64,000 nucleotides of DNA from Calonectria ilicicola (Eukaryota > Ascomycota > Sordariomycetes > Hypocreales > Nectriaceae), in contig CP085829.1 in the NCBI GenBank assembly GCA_020809705.1, positions 4,030,001 to 4,094,000 on the forward strand. Reading direction: 5' to 3'. Of this stretch, positions 57,785 to 64,000 are shown piece by piece (position 1 is the stretch's first letter; each line of letters starts with the position of its first letter). A program made the translations under genes and the position numbers. Below the pieces are notes generated by a model. It ran no database searches. It had not been told where the DNA came from and was given only the letters and a program-made list of their open reading frames with translations.

Positions 57785-58949
57785 CTCAACACCAGACCAG
57801 TCCGTCTCTCTTCCCCCGGCCTCGTCTACTAGGGTCCCCCTTCTCTTGGTCCATGAGCATCAACCTCGGGGACAGCAGCCAACCTATTAACGCCCCTCGC
57901 AAGCGAACCCTACGCCATCTTCACGGATATGGGACTTGGTCCCTAGCTCGCCGAGATCCACCCCGACTCTAACCTTCAAAAAAGAGACGGTTCCCGCCCT
58001 GCCGCCGTCGTGCCGCCGTCCTGGGCCAGGCTCGGCTCGTGCACTATCCGTCCGTTCTTTACGTGGGCGTTTGCTAGTTCGGTCGACTGATATTTAGGGT
58101 CCCGGGGGTCACCATCGACAATCATTACCCTTTCTTCTCCTCTTCTGGACACTCCGCTTCTGGGTCCGTACGACTCTGCTAAGTGTATCTTGACTCTTTG
58201 GTATGTTTTTTAACCTTGAATCGCCCCCTGTCCCTTCACTCACGGCTTGCCGCTTTTCCTTCTACTCTCTCCACACCGTTCTGCAACCCTCTCCGGCTTT
58301 TTCTTTACCATTTCCCTTTGCCTCTTTCGGGGGAGAACAAGGATTCTGATTTTTTTTTTTTTTTCATCCCTTCTCCCTTGCCACCGATAAGTCATCCCCT
58401 CGTTCATCGCCGGTCGTCGTCATCCCCTGGGGATGGCTTCTTGGCTTTGGCTTGACCTACTACACAAATTACACACACAAAAGAGCTTTCGCTCGCTCAC
58501 CTGCTCTCACCCCACGCCCACACATGCACGCCCACGCAGCCACATTATATGCACACGACAGAGACGCATCCCGACCTAATCGATATTTACTCTTTCCCCT
58601 TCTCTAGATACAGTCCCCAGATCCTCGTCGCCAGCCCGTGACGTCAGTTCCGAGAGCAGCGCTCTGCGATCCGCGCAATTGCAACGGGCCTTGTGAGAAC
58701 CCCCGTCAGACTTAGCGCGCTCTTGACTTGCGTCGCTTCGCCCCGGTTCTTCGATTTCCGATTCTTCAAGGGCTTGAGTCCCGCTCTCCGCTTTCTGCCT
58801 CTCTGCCCGCTCCAGTTTAAAATCGAATCATTTCTCTTGTCTCCTTCGCTCAGCCTGGGCTGTCATCCCCCTGCCCGCCAAAGCCCAATTCGCTGCTGCG
58901 GTTCCTTTCGGGAGGAAACATAGCTTGTAACAACAACTCCCACGCCGTC

Positions 58950-60505
58950 ATGGACACTCCGCCAAATTCCTTTCGTCGCACCGATGTCTCGGGCACTGAG
59001 CCATTCTCGAGCCCGCCGGATGGGTCTCGCTCAGGGCGGCACGTCCGTATCTCGAGCATGGCTTCTTCATCCTCCAATGTCGACACTCCGCAGGAAGAAG
59101 GCCGCGGCCCCTACCGCTTCGGTCATCCATCTCCAGCATCTTCAACGTCGGCACTTGCTGTGGGCAGCACCGAGGAAGCCGCCATCATTCAAAGCATCGA
59201 GCGCGGCGAGTATGCCCCCGACGACCTCGACGAGACGCGCAGTCTCACGGACAGCATCCGCCAGCACATTGTCGACGGCGGCCTGCGGTACCACGCCTAC
59301 CACGCCGGCCAGTACCTGTTCCCCAACGACGAGACTGAGCAGTATCGCGACGACCTCAAGCACCACCTAACCCTCTACCTCTGTGACGGCGAGTCCTTCC
59401 ATACGCCGCTCCACAGTCTGTTTGAGACGGGCGGCGAAGTGCTCGATTTGGGTAAGTCATTGCCACCAACCGCAGCAACCTCGCATGGTCCACTCAGCCT
59501 GTGACTTGAGGGCTGGCCAATTGCGTACTCGCATCGCCATGCCGCAGTCCACAGGTGGCTTTGTTCCATGCACCTTCCACCAAGCTGTTGTCACCGGACC
59601 TATTAGCGGAAGGGTGACACAGCGAAAATCATGACTCTTTTAGGCTTGGCACTAACGGTATTTGCTGTAGGCACTGGTACTGGAAAATGGTGTATTGATC
59701 GTACGTCGGCCCCCAAACTGGCCGCCTCCGAGAGATGTCATTGGCTAACGCTTGTCCCCAGTCGCCGACGAATACCCCAAATGCGAATTTCACGGCATGG
59801 ACTTGTCTCCGATTCAGCCTGATTGGGTGCCTGAGAATGTCCAGTTCGTCGTCGACGACATTGAGCACGAAGCAGGCTGGACCTATCCCGAGAGCAAGTT
59901 TGATTATATCCATATCCGCCACACTCTTCACTCTATCAGAAACCGAGCCGAACTATGGGAGAGAATATACAAGTGCGATTTTGCATTTCCTTGATTGCCA
60001 CGAAGACCTGGAGACTAACATTCCATCCAGACACTTGAAGCCAGGTGGTTACGTCGAGATTCAAGAGTTTCACTTCATTGCCACGTGCGACGATAACTCG
60101 TGCGACGGCCCGTACGCCCTTCGGGACTTTTTGCGCTTTTTACAGGATGGCATGGCTGCGCTTGGCACAGACATTCACGGAATCACTCACGTCGAGGACG
60201 AACTGGTCGAAGCCGGCTTCAAGAACATGAAGCGAACTAGCCTCAAGTGTCCTGTCGGACCGTGGGCAAAAAAGCCCCGACTACAAGAATGTGGCCACAT
60301 CTTACGAGACGTCATCATGTGGGGGCTCGTTGGTTTGTCTCGTCGGCCGTTCCGTGACGGCTTGGGCTGGACCAAGATTCAGATCGAAATGTTCCTCATT
60401 GAGGTACGAAAATCACTGAGCGAGGAAGTAAACGGTCTGCCCAAATACCACTCATACTTCCCCTACCACAGCATATATGCACAAAAGCCCCTGGACGCAG
60501 AATAA
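58950..60505 (+). CDS. LaeA-like class I SAM-dependent methyltransferase
   Basis: Fungal methyltransferase of the LaeA/TAM type; LaeA itself works with velvet proteins in the nucleus to control secondary metabolism, but many paralogues exist and I do not call this one LaeA. Four exons: 58950-59451, 59671-59700, 59762-59972 and 60031-60505, 405 residues. Introns are 219 (GTAAGT..TAG), 61 (GTACGT..CAG) and 58 nt (GTGCGA..CAG). The N-terminus is Ser/Pro-rich and disordered (1-85). Core: GGLRYHAYHAGQYLFPNDE, then motif I LDLGTGTGKWCIDLADEYP (about 165-183), FHGMDLSPIQP, VDDIEHEAGWTY, HIRHTLHSIRN, and HLKPGGYVEIQEF (post-motif). The 30-nt second exon encodes exactly GTGTGKWCID. The frame is intact throughout. 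Confidence 0.88.
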
Positions 60506-62105
60506 TTCGAGTTTGTCTTGTCCACAACATACAATGGTGGCTTGCTACTTGGGAATTCTGGCCCAAGCTGAATCTCGCCGTCATTTGTACGATGTGGCAG
60601 AAATCTCCCCCGATATTGTCGGGAGAAGAATTTCCCCAAGACCCACCACTTTGTTATGATACTTGCAGCGACACTGCGAATTTAATGACTTTTACGACGG
60701 CATATGGAACAGGTTCACGAGATAAACATGGGGCTATAAAGGACTGGCGCTTGGCGAATAGGGAATTGATTCATCTCAGTGCATTATTACCATATAAAAT
60801 TAGCCCTAGGGCTGTTTGCCACAATCGGGTGGCTATATCAATACAGTGGCTTTTGGCGATTTGCTTCGTCAACAGCTTTTGCGATCTACGCTTGAAACAT
60901 TGTTTTGTCAAGATCCGCCATGGATCTGCGTCGTGTTGTACGATTTAATATCCCGCGGTGACAGGGTAAATCATCCCTCGTGGTAACGCATCCCCGCAAA
61001 AGGTGGTTTAGGGTTTTCTATCAGTCAATGCGGGCTTTAACCGCCCACCGTCCACATATGCAGATCAAAGGAGAGTGAAACTTTAAAAAAAAAAAAGGCC
61101 ATGGTTGGCCAATGATGTGCAGGGGATAACTACTACGTTTCGACCAGTAACTCTCAACCACCACCGCGAAGTATTATTTGCTCTGGTGGTTGGTTACACT
61201 GATAGGCGATAGAGTTGAAAAGCCGCACACTGCAACATGGTTGGTTGATTCTAGCGTCTTGGAATAGGTATGAGGAGAAACCGTAAACCGCTTAATGATA
61301 ATAATTAAAATATCGTCCTTATTTCAGTTGTTTGCTACAAAATTGCAAGATGAAAATTGGGACATGTATTTCGCAAGGACTTTAGGCTATTCTATTCTGA
61401 CTCTAACCTCTGGCCGATATTCATTGGAAATGACACCTCGGGCTTACCAGCTCAGCCGGAAGGGACTCAAACTTGGCACAATGGCAGGTCAGCCGCCAAT
61501 GTTGATTCGGCACAAGAATAACTTGGGGTTGTCACGAGTGTAGAAGAGGCTGGAACTGGAACAAAGAAACCCGTGGTTCTTTTTTGCCTCTCCATAGATA
61601 ACCGCGTAAGACATGGTCCCTTTGTTGACTCAATTCAAGGATCTAGGCCTAACTTATCTTTGAGACACGTCAGAATGAGCACTTTATGCCACGACTCTGG
61701 ACCAGGTGTGTGTCTCGGCCATCTGCCCATTTGGACTTGGCCACCGGTGATAATTGGCTCCTCCCCGTCGGCCATTAGTAAAACCAACGCGATTGGTACG
61801 TGGATAGCAAACAGTCCGAGCCATTTTAGGCTCCTGCAGATGCGGTGTCGGCTGCAGGTAGGCGACGCACTCTGGCGGGACGAACCAGCCAACCAACAGC
61901 CAACCGGTGAGTCACTTGACCTTTTGTCTCCGAGAACTTGGTACAAGATCCGGCTGGGCGCCTATCGAGTTCCCCAGACCAAATCCTTTGTTTTTATCTT
62001 AAATCTTCATTCGGGGCTCACCCCAGTTACGCGACAGGATTCTCGCTAGCAACCCGGATCGGACCCCCTGGTGATCCATGATCGACAATTACCCCGCATA
62101 CCGCC
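60506..62105. other. Spacer before the ABC transporter gene
   Basis: About 1.6 kb. A run of A at 61085-61096. A 158-codon frame at 61573-62049 has no family resemblance and lies where the transporter promoter should be. No gene is called. Confidence 0.5.
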
Positions 62106-64000
62106 ATGAGTCCCACCATTTGCGTCAACGATGGCTCGTTTGGGCCGGGAGTCCAAGGGTGTCGTGATGACTTCGATTTTACTCAAAAGTTTGAGCGCAT
62201 ATTCTTTTCGATCCTCCCGAGTTCCATATTTATAGCCGCTGCAATTGCCCGAGTTGCTGTGCTGTCACAAAACCCCCGTATTGTGGGTGGTCTGTTCTTC
62301 CAGTATATTAAGCTGGTGAGTAGTTGAAGTAAATTGTATCGAACAAACATCTAAGAAACTCAATTAATAGGCGTTAATTGCCTTGTTATGTATTGTTCAA
62401 CTCGCGCTATTGATTGTATTTTCTACCGGACCATCCGGCGTGGTCCACCATCTTACAATTAGCGCCTCCGTTCTTGCATTTGTGGCGTCTCTATTTACGA
62501 TCGCTCTATCTTATGCCGAACACTCTCGTGCTCGCAGGCCGTCGCCGTTGATTAACATTTACTTCCTCTTGACACTTATTTTCGACATTGTCCAAGTCCG
62601 AACAGCGTGGCTTAGGATAACCGACTGGCATCAGACCACCTTAGCCCGTCTATTTACTTCTGCCGTTGCCTTCAAATTCGTCATTTTATGTCTAGAGGCT
62701 ATACCGAAGACGAGATGGATTCACTGGAATGCTAGTGACCACAGCCCCGAGGAATCTAGTAGCATATTTAGCCTGGGCGTTTACTTTTGGCTAAATAAAC
62801 TGTTTCTGCGTGGCTATCGAGGCGTCCTCAGCATCGATGACCTATACCCATTGGATAATGAAGTGTCTGCACAAAATCTCTATGATAAGCTTGCGGCGAA
62901 GCTCCGAACGAACCAATACAGAAAAGATCCAAGTTTTGGTTTGTGCAAAGACTTGGCTAAAGCGCTAACAGGTTCACTCCTGTCTCCAGTTGCTCCTAGA
63001 ATTGCTCTCATTGGCTTCAAGTTTTGCCAACCCTTCTTTATCGACTCTATGCTCGAATATTTGGAGACACCTGACAATCCATCCACCAAAAACTTCGGAT
63101 ACGGATTGATCGGAGCCTGCTTTTTAATTTACCTAAACATTGCATTTTCTTCTGCCTTATACAACTACTATAGTCACCGGTCGATTTACATGATACGAGG
63201 ATGTCTGTCCGCAGCTATCTATCGAAAGACAACACAGTCAAAGTTGACAGCTGCAGACGATGCTGCTGCAGTGACTCTAATGAGCACTGATTTGGAGCGC
63301 ATCATCTTGGGATGCACTCCCGCTCACGAAGTGTGGGCAAATACCATTGAGGTGGCCATCGGAAGTTGGCTATTGCAAAGGCAAGTAGGTGTGGCTTTTT
63401 TGAGCCCCCTAATTCTCATAACCGTCTGCGCCATCATCTTGGCCTGGCTTTTGACCATTGTCGGCAACAAGCAGAGCAAGTGGATGGACAAGATCCAGAA
63501 CCGGGTTGGATTGACATCCAATGCCATCTCCAATATGAAACTGTACAAGATCTCTGGAATTACGGGTCCTGTGGCTGATCTAATACACAAACTTCGCGTT
63601 GGGGAGATCAAAACTGGCAACAGCTTTAGGTGGCTGGTGCTTACCGCCGCCGTATTGGGTTTTGCGCCTCTTTGTCTCTCGCCTGTCATAACGTTCGCCG
63701 TTACGTCAGCGCACCTTGATGTGACCAAACTTTTTACATCACTCTCCTACATCATTCTACTCTCCAACCCTCTGATTGGCTTGTTCCAAGACCTTCCGGC
63801 CATTTTTGCAGCTCTGACTTGCCTGCAACGAATCCAGAAATTTCTTTCAGACGAGCCACGGGTTGACTTTAGGAACTCGAGCCAAGTATCCCTGCTAGGA
63901 AACTCCGAAAAGACCCATGGGGAGGGAAGCGGCAATTCCCCGCTTGCATTCAAGATTGACGATGGCGACTTTGGGTGGGGTGGTCCGAAAATGACCTTGA
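62106..64000 (+). CDS. ABCC/MRP-type ABC transporter, 5' part (runs off window)
   Basis: Full-length fungal ABC-C exporters use ATP to move conjugates, toxins or metabolites across the plasma or vacuolar membrane. Exon 1 is 62106-62315 (MSPTICVNDGSFGPGVQGCR), a 55-nt intron (GTGAGT..TAG) follows, and exon 2 runs from 62371 past position 64000. The N-terminal membrane domain (TMD0) has several hydrophobic helices: LPSSIFIAAAIARVAVL, ALIALLCIVQLALLIVF, SASVLAFVASLFTIALS. Then comes the MRP-type linker (SLGVYFWLNKLFLRGYRG), followed by TMD1 with LMSTDLERI and NRVGLTSNAISNMKLYKISG, which are typical ABCC blocks. The last bases reach the start of NBD1. No Walker motif is in the window, so transport competence cannot be judged. 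Confidence 0.88.

Larger units (their letters stand above)
51367..58949. other. Long gene-poor spacer with simple repeats
   Basis: About 7.6 kb. Short overlapping frames only, none recognised. Contains an A/T tract at 53520-53582, a T run at 55699-55723, GAGTGAGTGA repeats near 56836-56851 and a (CA)n microsatellite at 57754-57782. The last 1.2 kb is pyrimidine-rich and looks like the promoter and long 5' leader of the methyltransferase gene. A non-coding RNA cannot be excluded. Confidence 0.5.

Noticed and set aside
61573..62049. 158-codon frame before the ABC transporter
   Set aside because: No recognisable domain, and overlapping frames are found on the other strand; it lies in the likely promoter region.
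1..64000. CRISPR arrays, rRNA and tRNA genes
   Set aside because: No regular direct-repeat/spacer pattern was seen; candidate B-box-like strings (for example near 53804) lack complementary T-arm stems, and no rRNA-like sequence was found.

Overview
This window is nuclear DNA from a filamentous ascomycete (Pezizomycotina, probably Sordariomycetes/Hypocreales by the feel of the proteins). The genes carry short 50-75 nt GT-AG introns with CTAAC-like branch sites. The protein families are typically fungal: a PNP-NACHT-ankyrin receptor, a WSC-domain protein, a LaeA-like methyltransferase and a GCR1_C protein. A 6 kb block has the extreme A+T content left by repeat-induced point mutation (RIP). The order is eukaryotic, with no operons; genes lie on both strands, separated by long spacers.

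Layout. 0.2-0.6 kb: DPM3, a small ER membrane subunit of dolichol-phosphate-mannose synthase (minus). 1.2-12.6 kb: a minus-strand cluster of a PNP-NACHT-ankyrin NLR gene broken by a 245-bp MITE-like insertion, an unknown protein with a duplicated 27-residue unit, and a 1436-residue membrane-ankyrin protein. 12.6-18.8 kb: a long spacer with no recognisable gene. 18.8-23.8 kb: three plus-strand genes of unknown or presumed nuclear role (a basic low-complexity protein, a GCR1_C-domain protein, a coiled-coil protein with a candidate SUMO-interacting motif). 24.5-34.2 kb: metabolic and surface genes, namely an FAD monooxygenase, a MetE-C-terminal-like methyltransferase, an APH-family kinase with an in-frame stop, an unknown plus-strand ORF with an in-frame stop, and a secreted WSC protein with Cys-rich repeats.

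36.8-41.2 kb is the most unusual part. Two unknown fungal genes are transcribed divergently from a 325-bp spacer. Next to them is a broken gene of a large fungal family that, as I remember it, joins a coiled coil, a nuclease-like middle and a kinase-like end. The broken gene has lost its middle, carries a nonsense codon, and dissolves into A+T-rich DNA. Both intact genes have features loosely like the PD-(D/E)XK nuclease fold. I read this as a remnant of a possibly linked three-component module, which is inference.

41.16-46.95 kb: a complete but RIP-destroyed Ty3/Gypsy LTR retrotransposon (215-bp LTRs, 5-bp CCCTC target duplication), inserted into already A+T-rich DNA. 47-50.5 kb: spacer. 50.5-51.4 kb: a secreted polysaccharide (chitin) deacetylase. 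51.4-58.9 kb: a long spacer with simple repeats. 58.9-60.5 kb: a LaeA-like methyltransferase whose SAM-binding motif is a 30-nt micro-exon. 62.1 kb to the end: the start of an ABCC-type ABC transporter that runs off the window.

Three genes between 29 and 41 kb each carry a single in-frame stop explainable by C-to-T (or G-to-A) change at a CpA site. This hints at RIP or deamination damage beyond the retrotransposon. Exon borders were placed by eye from splice consensus, reading frame and family conservation; no search was run.
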